Assembly: GCF_029852145.1 (NCBI RefSeq)
Contig: NC_079977.1
Location: 16,563,948-16,627,947, forward strand
DNA from: Microplitis mediator
Taxonomy: Eukaryota > Arthropoda > Insecta > Hymenoptera > Braconidae
Reading direction: 5' to 3'
DNA length: 64,000 nt
Within the stretch, counting starts at the first letter, position 1. The number at the start of each line of letters is the position of its first letter. Of the stretch, positions 31,224 through 42,569 are shown in pieces. The notes beneath the pieces are model-generated. The model saw only the letters and a list, made by a program, of their open reading frames with translations. It searched no databases and had not been told where the DNA came from. Position numbers and translations under genes: made by a program.

Positions 31224-33300
31224 GTTTCCTGATAAAAATATAAAAGAAAATCAATCTTCTTTGAGCTCTCAGGACGTTTACATCGTGTATTTCTATGTCC
31301 ATTTTTTTCAGCCTAATTTTTTCTTTCTTTACAATCTCTAAATTTCTACAACAGTCTAACCTCGTTGTATGACTATGTCGAGACGGTAGGGGAAACAGTT
31401 CTTAGAATTCAGATTCCTCCACTATCATGCTAGACAGCGTTTTGTGCCCGAACTTCGCGATCAGACTATCGATATTTTTTTTTTTAAGTACGAAAGGAAA
31501 ATGTATATAAATTAATTGGTGGAGGGAAAATTCCAGTGAATTTTTAACAAATTAAGAAAAAAAGTCTTATAACGAGAAGTCATAATGAGGACAAGCTGTA
31601 CTTTATAATTACAATTTTGTAAATTAAGATATTACAAAATTCACCTAAGTCAAGTTGAAAACATAACAATCTCCAATTTTAATCAATTTCAAAAAAATTA
31701 GTTATATCTAATTCTACTGGAGATTTATCATAAATATATTTGTTAATTACATTTTTTATGTAGTTATTTCGATTGCGATATTTGTTAAAAATATTCTTAG
31801 ATTTGGTTTATCATGAACTATTTCTTCGGCGCCCATTGTCGTCATTCAATAAAGAGAAAGAAGGTTTCATGTCTTTGAAAACAAATGACAATAAGAATCA
31901 ATTTTGATAATTATTTTTCAATAATTTAAAGATTCTGGTCCATCTTAGAAATTTTTTTATTTTTGTGTCGGATTTTTTATAAATCAGTTAAATGTTTGTA
32001 GAGACAATTTCAAACTTTTATGAATCATGGGCTGAAAAATACTCGATCTTATACATCTTCTTTATAGAACCCTTGAAATAAATAAATAATATACACTACA
32101 GGTATCTTGACCATGAAGTATTGACGACGAATAAAAATATCATCAACTCCACATCACTGACGTTTTCAAGTTCACGAATTGGCGAGTGGTTATAAAAAAA
32201 AAGAAACAAAAGTAAGAGTGATATGACAAAGATCTAATAAATATGCATAGGTATATACATATATATATACAATAAAAGTCAAATAAGAAGGACGTTTGAA
32301 AAACCCCCTGCAAGTTATTTGATCCGGTTTTTTAACGCTCTGAATTCACAATGTCAATGTATATCCGGGTGAAAGGACTGCACTACCCAACACCAAATAC
32401 ACATATACATGTATGAAGACTCTGCTCAAAGAGACAGTTCATATGTGTACGTAACAACCTCATTATTTACTTTGAGCTTTCGCATAAACTCACGTGTTTA
32501 ATTATTGACATTAAATATGTAAACGTTTTTTGTTGGCTTTTTCATGTGCTTAACAATTTTTTCATTTTTTTTTACTTATGTATACATAAATATTATTTTT
32601 TTCCTTAACGACACCGTTGTGTGTAGCGGAAGTTTTCGCACGTCTGATGTTGGGAGACACTTTCTTGTTGGGCGTACCAGCATCATGAGTGGCCCATATC
32701 TCTGTACGCCCACGATGTCTTTGCGCAGAGTTTCATTGTCGTCGCGAAATTTTTTTACGCCCATCTATTAACGCTTTCATGGATGAATGAAAAAATTTAA
32801 ATAACAGAAAAAAAAACTGATAAGAAATTTAAACCCTTCTTACTTTTCGGTCATGCCCTTAAGTTTTTTTTCCTTATAGTTTTTAGGTAATTTTACTTTG
32901 AATGATAATTGAGCGGCGTAGGATAATACACCGGAAAAAAAATTCAATCATAATGTTGTATATAAGTTGATTCTACTCTAATTCATAAAGAATGCAGAAG
33001 GAATCAAAAGTGCATTAAGGCAGTTCATTGTTCCTGTTGTAAGATAGATGCTTACTTCAATAAAAGCGCTGGTACAGACTGATTGACAGAACCAAAATTT
33101 AAAATAAAATTTTCTGTGCAAACAGAACATTCAAGTTAATTGACCTTCAATTGCATCAAACTCTTTTATTGGAATGTTATCTTCGCATAATTATGTTCTA
33201 CTAGATTACTTAACAACCTGAGTCATAGAATAAGAAAGATCCACAACCTGAAAATTTTATAAGTTCCATAATTTTTTTCAAGTCCCTTAATTTTATTTAA
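31224..33300. other. Gene-free AT-rich interval
   Basis: No gene recognised. Around 32610-32765 a GC-richer patch has antisense-overlapping short frames, without domains. Confidence 0.45.
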
Positions 33301-33304
33301 AAAA

Positions 33305-33660
33305 AAAAGAAAAGTTTTAGCCGAAAAAGGCCGATTCAATTGTCGGCCTATTTTATAAGAACAAAAATTTTCGGCGTGTTCTTGGTAAACTTTCAGCATT
33401 TATCAATAAAACTTTACGGTTTCGGTATGACCTCGGTAAAATTCAGCCATTTTGGGTAAATTTTCGGCCAAATATTTCTACCCAGGAAGCTTGAATGGAT
33501 TCGTATTCATCTTTTTGCCTAAATTCCTATTCAAACCAACCTATATTTCGATAAAAATCCTTGCAAGAATCCAGGTGAAATCCATAAGAATTATTGATGA
33601 CGATGAATCCATTCAAACCCATGGGAATCCATAGGATCCCAGAGAAATACATAGACACAT
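33305..33660. repeat. GGCCGA-rich segment followed by family D-like repeat
   Basis: 33320-33475 repeats GCCGAAAA, GGCCGATTCAATTGTCGGCC and TTTTCGGCCAAAT in both orientations, probably a decayed hairpin element. 33480-33660 holds GGAATCCATAGGATCCCAGA-type phrases like those at 6.1-6.5 and 23.4-23.8 kb. Boundaries uncertain. Confidence 0.35.
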
Positions 33661-34340
33661 TATGATATCAAATATATACTACTGTAAGTTTTTCATGCTT
33701 TTCTGCAAGAAACTCCGGTTTTATAGATAATACCTACAATGGGGTAAAACGCACACTACATGGATGAACCAAATTACGGATAAGAATTTATTTTGCCGTG
33801 CAAAGCACAGAAGTGGTAATTTAATATGGTATGCCTACACAAGTTACCACTTATGTGACTTAACGCAGCAGTGCTAAGATCTATTTGAGTAGGGATAAAT
33901 TTTCCTGAATGGTTTAATTATATTACGACGAACTCAAATGAATTTTGTATGAATTATCAATATTGCCCTGACGGAAAAAAAATAATGAACACTATCAAAA
34001 ATTCATTGGTGTTAATAAATCTTGATTACTGATCATTAGTATTCTGACTATTGAATCTTGCAACACTATTGGAAATGACTAGTGTTGCATAATGTTTTAG
34101 TTATGGTCATTAGTAGTTCTATTAGTGAGCCTGAACACTATTAAAAGTGATATCAGTATCGATCATGTGTCAAATACTAAAAATTGTAACTTCAAAATTT
34201 TATATGAAATCTTCATATAAATGCATTAAAAATGTTTGAATTGCTCAATCATCACGATTAATGACATTTGCATTGCTAAGATTATTAAGATGACTATGAT
34301 AAATATCTAGATCTTCAAAATGATCGTAATTATTGAGTCC
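33661..34340. other. Gene-free AT-rich interval
   Basis: Contains a series of AACACTAT, CATTAGTA and GTGTTGCA words (33985-34160) that may be a decayed repeat. No coding signal. Confidence 0.4.
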
Positions 34341-34343
34341 ATG

Positions 34344-34420
34344 TTTGGGAGAGTGATACAAACTTCAACTAATGTGCAGAAGGATCCAGGTTCGAGCCCT
34401 ACTAATGATGAATAATTTTT
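34344..34420 (+). repeat. Possible tRNA-derived SINE head
   Basis: GGTTCGAGCCC (34389-34399) is a perfect B-box (GGTTCGANNCC). TTTGGGAGAGTGATACA about 35 bp upstream is an acceptable A-box region. It does not fold into a convincing full tRNA, so a SINE head is likelier than a tRNA gene. Confidence 0.4.
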
Positions 34421-34542
34421 CATCGTTGAATGTGAATTGACATTAAAGTCTGTTTCAATTTTGACAAGAATCAAACAGCCAAAAATACCATGGAAATTCT
34501 CCTCAGAACCAAGTATCCATTTTTGAATTCTTATAATATCAG

Positions 34543-34560
34543 GAGACACTGTAGTGTCTC
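34543..34560. repeat. Short perfect hairpin GAGACACT-GT-AGTGTCTC
   Basis: 8 bp arms around a 2 bp loop. No T-run follows, so it is not a terminator-like structure. Confidence 0.5.
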
Positions 34561-34738
34561 GCGCCAAGTACACGTTCAAACACATGCATACGTGTGAAGT
34601 GTCATCACGTGAGCCTACCGTTTCTCTTTACCGTTGACCAAACAGTATTTAGCTCCAATTTTTAAAACAAAAAATTTGTAGAAAATTTTTTTTTTAGTCG
34701 AAAGATGATTGATTGTTTTTCATAAAATTATGACGCGT

Positions 34739-34760
34739 AAAAAAAAAAAAAAAAAAAAAT
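34739..34760. repeat. Poly(A) tract
   Basis: More than 20 consecutive A. It could be a retroposon tail. It is followed by TTTTTGATTTGATTATTACC, a phrase repeated at about 36416 after another A-run. Confidence 0.7.
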
Positions 34761-34879
34761 AATGAAACAGTGAATTTTTGATTTGATTATTACCGCATGA
34801 ACGAATTGTCTTTAGTTTGTCTGTGTGTTATTTATTTAACAAAAATTAATACAAATGCGGTGAATTATCTGGTGCTGGT

Positions 34880-35900
34880 GAAAGTAGGAATTGCAGAGAA
34901 AAGAACCCGAAGCAGCGCAGCGTTTCTGGCTGACGGGCGTGCACGTTACCAACTCTGCTTCGACGTCTGCTTGCCTCGTCCACTCGTACTCTCGTATGCT
35001 CGAACTCTCAAACTTATATCTGTAAACCACGTTAGGTCTTAGTGAGATTGTCATACATTAGGCGTGAGGATAGACTGCGATTTGAGTCACTGATCTGAGA
35101 GTGAACGAGTAGCTCTCAGGGATCCACGACTGCGATGGAAGTCGTGATCCTGAGAGTGAATCAATAGTTCTCAGGGATCCACGACTGCGATGGAAGTCGT
35201 GATCCTGAGACAGAGTGTAGTTCTCAGGGATCCACGACTGCGATGGGAGTCATGGGCCTGAGACAGAGTAGACAGCTCTCAGGTATCCTTGACTGCGATG
35301 GGAGTCATACGCCTGAGAGGGAGTAGACGGCTCTCAGGTATCCATGACTGCGATGGGAGTCATGGGCCTGAGAGTATTCAGAGAGGGAAGATACGTGCAT
35401 GTTCTTCCTGATCTCGCATGAGGATAGTGAGAGAGCGGAGTATGAAAACAAGACCAGAAGTATGAAAACCGCTGGCCGAGGGATAGAGATAATTTTGAAT
35501 TTGCCCAAAGAGGGCATAGTTAATGGGTGGTACGTACCAACTTGCTAATTATAACGACTGATAGCAAACCCTTTGACTGATTGGGCTGAGTGAAAGCCCG
35601 CTGTCGAGTTCGTGGCAGCGTGTTGCTGCATATCAAAGTGTGTGGTGATATCTGATAACTGCTGCGAGTTGATGAAGGAGAAATATCTTGATTTGCAGAA
35701 TTAAGTTGTAATAAGGAGCGCGCCGGTCGCAAAGATCGCTACTTGCGATTGCAGCATTGAGCACATAATTGGTGATGAAACAAAATACAAGACAGATGAT
35801 ATAACTGATGTGAAATTTGAGTACAGAGAGATTTCGAGGACAAGAACTGTTCACTAAGACGGATCGGAAGGAACTGACTTCGTTGACCTGGATCTCAGGA
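34880..35900. other. GC-richer block surrounding a minisatellite, unidentified
   Basis: About 1 kb clearly less AT-rich than its flanks. It contains AGCAGCGCAGCGTTTCTGGC, the 35.06-35.37 kb minisatellite and scattered short frames of 70-81 residues on both strands, none with a recognisable domain. It may be a decayed retroelement non-coding region; no LTR pair was found. Confidence 0.35.
35062..35375. repeat. ~55 bp minisatellite whose units are hairpins
   Basis: About six units, with CTCTCAGG or TTCTCAGG starting near 35113, 35169, 35221, 35275 and 35331, plus a diverged first unit from 35062. Each unit contains CTCAGGGATCCACGACTG, a short GCGATGG loop and the inverse AAGTCGTGATCCTGAG, so every unit can fold. 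Compensating pairs are partly kept when units diverge (CACGACT/AGTCGTG versus CATGACT/AGTCATG). Confidence 0.8.
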
Positions 35901-36146
35901 CTCGGCGGTTGAAAAAGTATAAAAAAATCACAAAAGTTCGAGCCTAGGGCGTAATTGATGTATTTAGAGTCAAATGCCGAAAGAGTTCACAAGTTTTTGT
36001 CGTGGATTTCTTCAAAATTTTAAGAAACTCCGTGAACTCATTTGAAATTTTATAAAGTTTCATAAAATTTTGTAAATACTCAATATTGTATAACATTTTT
36101 TAGAAGCAATTCTTTTGGAACTGAATGATAATTTTATTGAATCTTA
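35901..36146. repeat. Direct repeat partner of 36590-36720
   Basis: ATTGATGTATTTAGAGT at about 35952 and the following ~150 bp (GTGGATTTCTTCAAAATTTT, GAACTCATTTGAAATTTTA) align with 36590-36720 inside the neighbouring TIR element. This indicates a family present both outside and inside it. Confidence 0.5.
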
Positions 36147-37538
36147 CCCAGTAAACACATTGACGTAAATTTGACGTCAGAGTAACGTTACGCTATGTCA
36201 TTATTTACGTAAGATATAAGTCGTGAATGAGTCAGGTTTGAGCCATTATTTCGCACCTTTTTACGTAAGATTATGATGTAAAATTAATGACGTATACATG
36301 ACGTAAATGTAATGTCTGTGTGACATTCTATGATGTCAATATGACATATGGGTGATGTCAAAATTATCAATCCGCAAAAATTATTTTAGAAAAAAAAAAA
36401 CTATATACCGAACTTTCGATTTGATTATTACCATGCGAAAGTATTACTAATTCAGAAACAAGATTTGATAACATTAAATGATGAAAATATTCCTGGGCGT
36501 CTGCTGGGTTCGAACACGGCTCCTCTTGGCTGGTATTCCTGAACGTTGCTCACTGGTCCACATCACAAGAGTTCAAGTATTGTGCTTGATTGATGTATTT
36601 AGAGTGAAATACCGGAAAAGATAGAGTTTATTAGTTTTCGTGCTAGATTTTTACAAAATTTGAAAAAACTTTATGAACTTATATGAAATTTTACAAAAAT
36701 AATATTTGTCGGCCTCGATGATAATTATATAAAATTTTATTGAGTTTCTTCTAATTTTTTTAATTATTGTTGTGATGTGAAATTTAAAAAATTTTATATC
36801 AAATTTTGCGAAACATTAAATAATTCCACAAAATCGTATGAAATTTAATCGATCGAAAAATTGCGATACTAAACTTTATAATCTTAATATGAAAAGAATT
36901 TAAACTGTCGTTATATTTTCTTTGTCATCCTAAATGATATTTTCCGTATATCATTTAAAAAAATAAAGTTAATTTTTGTATGCTCACAATAATGTTTTAA
37001 TCTAAGACGTCTAAATAATCTATTATCGAGTTTATCGATTAATTTGCCCCCAAAAATGTTCGACGTTTAGTTGTTATTTTTACACATTTACACATTTTTG
37101 AAAATTCATTTTATGATTGTTTTATTCCAATAAATATATGATGAAAAACTATGACTCGGAAATTACGTCAGCATTTCGTAAAATACTGACTAGTCACTGA
37201 TCTAAAAATATGATTTAAGAGTGACATCCCTGTTGCGTATAACCGTGACTCTGCTACTGACATAAATGTATGATTTTAAAATTACGTCATTATGATATAC
37301 GATAATGACTTTATTACTATGTAACAATGTCATGTAGATTTTATGTCAAGCGTACATAATACATAAGTTATAACTGTGACGACATTGAAGAGTTATGCTT
37401 ACATCAATATGATGTCACAAGTTTTTACATCACATTAAAGTCAGGTAGAGCGTCAGATTGACATCACATTTACATAAGATGCCGTGACATTTCTATGACC
37501 TACGTATGACGTCAAAATAAGGTCATGTGTTCACTGGG
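36147..37538. mobile_element. 1.39 kb TIR element rich in TGACGTCA-like palindromes
   Basis: Ends CCCAGTAAACACATTGAC at the left and, inverted, CCCAGTGAACACATGACC at the right. Both then have TTTGACGTCA within 40 bp. TA flanks each end (36145-36146, 37539-37540). Subterminal regions of several hundred bases repeat TGACGT, TATGACAT and ACGTCA words in both orientations. The middle holds a SINE-like head and a segment homologous to 35.95 kb, so the element is composite. No transposase frame is seen. Ends and TA point to a non-autonomous DNA transposon. Confidence 0.65.
36500..36565 (-). repeat. tRNA-derived SINE-like head (minus strand)
   Basis: On the minus strand TGGACCAGTGAGCA (36560-36547) resembles an A-box, and GTGTTCGAACCC (36517-36506) is a B-box, with 29 bp between them. 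It lies inside the TGACGTCA-rich TIR element. Not cloverleaf-consistent enough to call a tRNA gene. Confidence 0.5.
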
Positions 37539-37540
37539 TA

Positions 37541-39162
37541 TGAATTACTCTAAAATTCTTTAATATTTGTTAAGAATCCTCGTAGAATTCTGAAGCTCTT
37601 GATGAAATTTTATGAAATTCAACTCAAGAACAAAAAAAATAACTTTTAACAGAATTTCCAAAATTGTGTAACACTTACATCGGAAAGCATCCCAAGTGTA
37701 CCTCTCCGATTTCGATAAGACTGAGATATGTTGTTCTCCGTCGAAATTTATGGACACGTATTTTTTTAGCGGCGGAAAAACATATCTAGGAGGTGAAACC
37801 ACCCCTCAAAGCTTAATCTTCAAAGGAGTGTTTTTCAAGTTTCGCATACTTGCAGTTTGAATAATTGAATGGGACCAACGGCATCATTTTCGGGATGAAA
37901 AATAATGAAAAGTGTCATTGGTGTTATAATTAAGAAGTGAATAGAACAAAAGTTCTAAGGGTTAAAATTCACAAAATTTTTTATTTAAAAAAAACTATCC
38001 AATAAATTTTATCGAAACAGACGATCACCAGATTTCTTGGAAATTGTTTCACTCTCAACAATAACTTTTGCTTCTTCACCAAAATTACGGAAGACTTCTT
38101 CATCGTCCATTGAACCTTCCGATGAGGAGTCCTCCATGTAGTTTATTAAATTCACTTGCAACTCTATTTTTTATTTAACTGACAAAGTTGCAGCCACGCG
38201 AGTTTTCAGATTGCAATAAAATTTATGGTTATAAATAAATAAACCGACGGGCACAATTGTGACTACTTCGACACATGCGCTGTCGTAAATTTGTCAGACA
38301 TTTATTAATTTTTATAATTCAAAAATGTAAAATAAAATGTCAATAAAGAAAAAATAAATCAAACTCACACGTCAAAAATTCAAAAATCTGTATGAGCAAT
38401 TTTAAAAATTAAAAATTTTCTAATTCATAAATTATTTATTTGTAATTGTAAAATCTCTGTATACTTGCTATATAACAGAGCTATACAAAATAAGCGCACT
38501 CTAGTGATTCATTTCTGTATTGCGAATTGGCCACAAAACTGGCTCTTTCGGTATTGATATGTGACCAGGAAGACAGTATTTTCGGCTTGGGGAGCAAGAA
38601 AAGTTTTTCTCTTTCTTTAATTATAATGTCTGTTAATGTCTTTTAGATCATCATTTTGATTTATATAAATAAGTCAAGACCATGTGCCTCCTAAAATGAA
38701 AAAACACTCTTATAGTATTTGTATGTTTTCTAATTAATTTTTAAGTAATACGCAAACAACTGTTCCAATTAATCTCAAAAACTAATAAATTATATGCTTA
38801 CTGCAACTACAAAATCGGAGTAATCTTTGTAGTATCTGAGATCAAAAAATGAGAATGATACCGAAAATTGCTCGTGATTTCAAATTTTATTCTCTGCATT
38901 CCACACAGTGTTTCCGACTGTAAATTAAACGTTTCGATTACGCTTTGAAAATACAAGAATCAACAAGTAGTTTAAATACTTTAAAATGTCAGTGAGTGCT
39001 ACGATTCATTTTTACTATTTACAACATAGTAGAAAATAATGTCATAAATACTTCAGTCTTAGAACATATTAATACGCTCAATGAATCTATACGTACATTG
39101 AAACGACTTTAAAGTATGCAATCGAAAAAGTGTTTGAATTCTCTCTGTATGCAAATACATAT

Positions 39163-39163
<1 letters not shown>
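37541..39163. other. Gene-free AT-rich interval
   Basis: An 80-residue minus-strand frame at 37560-37802 has no domain. Nothing else recognised. Confidence 0.5.

Positions 39164-39229
<66 letters not shown>
39164..39229. repeat. (CA)n microsatellite
   Basis: About 33 uninterrupted CA units, not embedded in family A sequence. Confidence 0.95.
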
Positions 39230-39231
<2 letters not shown>

Positions 39232-40549
39232 TATCTACAATACACAACAATGAATGAATGGCAGCGTAATTTCAACTCATGAATCACTGATAAGAGGACG
39301 AGAATCAATATACTCTGGTAGTATATATCGAACGTGCGACAAGCTACTTCTATATAACTCCTCGTGTATCTGGCCGAGTGCGTCAACTCATAGCTGAGCC
39401 TATAATCTCAGTAACAAATGACACACCTTTAAACATAATATAAAAGCCCAATGAAAATTATGCAATCAATTCCTTAAGAGCTTTGATATTTAATATTACA
39501 TTTTTTTTGATATTCATAAAAATAAAGTTTGTAATTGGTATTAATTGCAGTCGCAAATATATTCAAGCGTATAAAAATATATGCATATATGTTCATAAAC
39601 ATTTAAATATATGTATATATATCGGCATATAGATCATAAAGTATGTAATTGCAAAGCATATTCTTATTTGAGAGTAGAAGTGGTGATCAGATCAAATCAA
39701 GCCAGACTAGCTGGCAGCATCAGGACTGTTGTTCATAGCAATAAGATTGTAATATGACGTCAGTAGTTCCTCAGCGACCACTTTCCGCCTATACATACTT
39801 ATACTACATTCAATCCTTACTGTAGGCATAGCGCTTAACGAAGAGAACGTTGTTATTTGATCCATGTGACAAGCATTGCCTTGTCTAGACAACACTCATC
39901 CATTTACATTTTTTTTTATTTGCACGAAATTCTCAATTTAGATCGACAGCAACACACATATGGATAAGTAACAGAAATTTCTTAAGATTATTTTAGAAGC
40001 AAAATCCATGGGGCAAAGTAATTCAAAAGATATTTTTTATTAATATTTTCAGAGTATATGGGTAGAAAAATTTGATCTGATTTTATTCTTACAGGACTTC
40101 ATTTGGACTAATTGGTTTGTATTTATACTAGTTGATCTGTTTTTGATATTTTATAAAAATTTTTAGCTGTGTTTGATCTGTTGTTTGAAAAAGCAATTGC
40201 ATTATGGGCAGGCAAAACTAGATTAAATCATGAACTTGTAGTATTTTTATTTATGGACAATATTTCTAATGAATATTTTAAGTTCGAAAATCAAGATGTT
40301 TTGTTTACCATGCCCTAGCGTCTTTCGTTTAAAAATGTCGGCAGTTAATGATAGTTTGACAACTTTATTTTTTAGTTGTCTTGATTGAACATTAAAAGTA
40401 TTGAATAAAAGTAATAAAATTACTTTTAACATTACGAGAAATTTTTTTTATTTACCGGATAAAAGCGAATAATGTTTTGGTATTAGAAACCATAAAAATT
40501 TTAGGGACCCTATGACGAAAGCGCATTAGCATGTTTCAAATGGTTCCAT
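39230..40549. other. Gene-free AT-rich interval
   Basis: ATATATGTATATAT clusters near 39575-39625. Short frames only, none with a domain. Confidence 0.5.
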
Positions 40550-40770
40550 GCGTTTTGAGCACCTGACAAAATATCCCCGACAAAATATCTCTGGACAAAA
40601 TATCCCCAGTTTTGTATCAGGTTTTTGGCTTTTTTCACTATTTTTGCTTTCTTTTCATGGGGATATTTATGGGGACAAAATATCCCCCATAATATTATTA
40701 TGTAATAGTTGCCACTTTCACTATTTTTGCTTTCTTTTCATGGGGATATTTTGTCAGGTGCTCAAAACGC
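40550..40770. mobile_element. 221 bp TIR element with ACAAAATATCCCC motifs
   Basis: Perfect 29 bp terminal inverted repeats start GCGTTTTGAGCACCTGACAA at both ends. Inside, TTCACTATTTTTGCTTTC followed by TTTTCATGGGGATAT is directly repeated (about 40636 and 40719). The 141-residue open frame that crosses the element is a by-product and not conserved elsewhere. No convincing target duplication. Confidence 0.75.
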
Positions 40771-40937
40771 CTGATACCGTTTTAAATATCAAGAAAATTA
40801 ATCTAAATAATTTAATAATTTTAACTACCATAATTATGATGGATAAAGAAAATTTTTCAATGCCAAGCTGGTCCAAAGTAAGATATATTAAATTAAACAA
40901 TATAAATAGAATTACATTAGGTATTTTATCAAGACTA

Positions 40938-41170
40938 TTTTATCTTTTCAAAAGTGTCTACTGTTCTTATTGATTATCTTTTGCTGAAGATATTAGTAAC
41001 TGTTCAAGTATTTCATTTTAAATGTAATAGTTTCGTCAGATTGTACATATCAGACAAAATAGTAGATATATACTATTCGTTGAAAAGAAAAAATAGTCTT
41101 GATAAACACGTATTTATAATTGTATTTGTATTGCTAAATTTGATGCATATTGCTTTTCACCAACTTGGCA
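40938..41170 (+). repeat. Diverged direct duplication, unit 1
   Basis: Aligns with 41345-41580: AATAGTAGATATATACTATT, GAAAAGAAAAAATAGTCTTG and GATGCATATTGCTTTTCACC versus matching blocks there. Both copies read in frame as IVD(I/V)...KR(K/Q)NSLD..., so similarity is also visible at the amino-acid level. The function is not recognised. It may be a decayed coding segment or simply a repeat. Confidence 0.5.
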
Positions 41171-41344
41171 AAAAAAAAAATTTTTTTATTTATTATCGTT
41201 ATGGTAGTTAAAATTATTAAATAATCTATCTTCTGCCGAAAAATTAAATCATGATCGCACTAACCAATTGGCAAACATCTAATGAACTGTTGCACGTTAA
41301 GTAATTAGATACTGTTTAGTGATGTTTCATACTATCAATAAGCA

Positions 41345-41580
41345 GTCTATAACAAGTGTACATTGAGCTATACTGATGAGTCTAATATGTACACTGAGAC
41401 GAAACTGCTACAGTTACAATGAAATAGTTGAACAGTTATTAATATCTGTAGCAAGTTATTTACAACGAATAGTAGATGTACACTGTTTTGTGAAAAGACA
41501 AAATAGTCTTGATGAAATACATGTATCTAATTCGATTCATATTGTTGAATTTCATGCATATTGCTTTTGACCAATTGGCA
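41345..41580 (+). repeat. Diverged direct duplication, unit 2
   Basis: Partner of 40938-41170, offset about 405 bp. A 64-residue frame (41376-41570) contains RIVDVHCFVKRQNSLDEIHV, against KIVDIYYSLKRKNSLDKHVF in unit 1. No family recognised. Confidence 0.5.
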
Positions 41581-41838
41581 TCAAAAAAAATTTTGTTATA
41601 CATGAAAATAAATTTATACATCTAGGTTATTATCAATATTATTATTAATATTCATAAAAAGTACTGTTTTTTATCTGAAGGCAATTAAAAAAAAAAACAT
41701 ATTATAGTAAAAAATGTCTGGTTTTTTAACTTCCCGCTTAGAAAATCGATGATTTTCAAAAAAATCCGGGAACTTATGGTAATCACCCCAATTTTCTAAA
41801 ATCGAGTTTTCATTAGATGCCGACGTTTTGAGGTTCTA

Positions 41839-42000
41839 CACGAAGAAAAAAGAACAGTAACCATTACTGCGCAGAACAGTAATCCAGTCAATTGAATAAA
41901 TATAAGTATAGTAAAATATGCTTTTATTATACCTAATCTTTCGCCCAAACACGCTCATACTGTTGTACACAGCAATGGTTACTGTTCTTTTTTCTCCGTG
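41839..42000. mobile_element. 162 bp MITE with ~30 bp TIRs and TA duplication, nested in family A
   Basis: CACGAAGAAAAAAGAACAGT at the left and, inverted, CACGGAGAAAAAAGAACAGT at the right; the match continues into AACCATT. TA at 41837-41838 and 42001-42002. Sister copies read GAGGTCCTAGGAAGC across the empty site, confirming the boundaries to the base. Structure matches Tc1/mariner-type MITEs. Confidence 0.9.
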
Positions 42001-42038
42001 TAGGAAGCTATTCTGACTATTTTCTAAATGATGTCCGA

Positions 42039-42160
<122 letters not shown>

Positions 42161-42177
42161 GTAAACTCTTTTTTTAT

Positions 42178-42569
42178 CATTCATGCGATATAAGTGCTAT
42201 CTTGGCGCACGCTCTTTTGTTCGCCAAATAGCTGTTTGCCCATTCAACTGTTTCCACGACATTTGTGTGCGTTATACGATTATCTGCGTGCGACAAGTAA
42301 ATTTGAGTGCGACAAGTAAACTTGTCGCACTCAAATTTACTTGCCGTATGCAGATTATCGTATAACCCACAAAAATGTCGCGGTAACAGTTGAATGAGCA
42401 AAAAGCTACTTGGGGAACAAAACAGCGAGCACTAAAATAGTACTCATATCGCAATAATAATAAAAAAATGTATGTTCAATTCGTGCGGTGTTGCCGATTG
42501 CCCACGAGAGCAAAGTTGAGCGCACGAACGAAGTGAGACAACTTACCGCACTAGTTGTACAATATACTA
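42178..42569. mobile_element. Foldback element with 139 bp arms, nested in family A
   Basis: 42178-42316 and 42321-42459 are inverted copies about a 4 bp spacer. The core TTTGAGTGCGACAAG / CTTGTCGCACTCAAA is perfect, and the arms are roughly 80-85% matched by eye. A further ~110 bp tail with GTGCGGT / ACCGCAC inverted words completes the insertion. Family A resumes on both sides. The mirrored arms yield two similar 60-residue frames on opposite strands, a consequence of the palindrome. Confidence 0.75.

Noticed and set aside
35062..35375. CRISPR-like array (regular repeats with spacers)
   Set aside because: The whole ~55 bp unit repeats, with no unique spacers, the sequence is eukaryotic, and there are no cas genes.
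36506..36560. Minus-strand tRNA gene
   Set aside because: Boxes are present but stems do not pair well, and it lies inside a transposable element.
40548..40973. 141-residue open frame
   Set aside because: It starts inside a 221 bp TIR element and runs through its repeats into AT-rich flank; an incidental product.
42183..42454. Two similar 60-residue proteins on opposite strands
   Set aside because: They are mirror readings of one palindrome, with no independent coding evidence.
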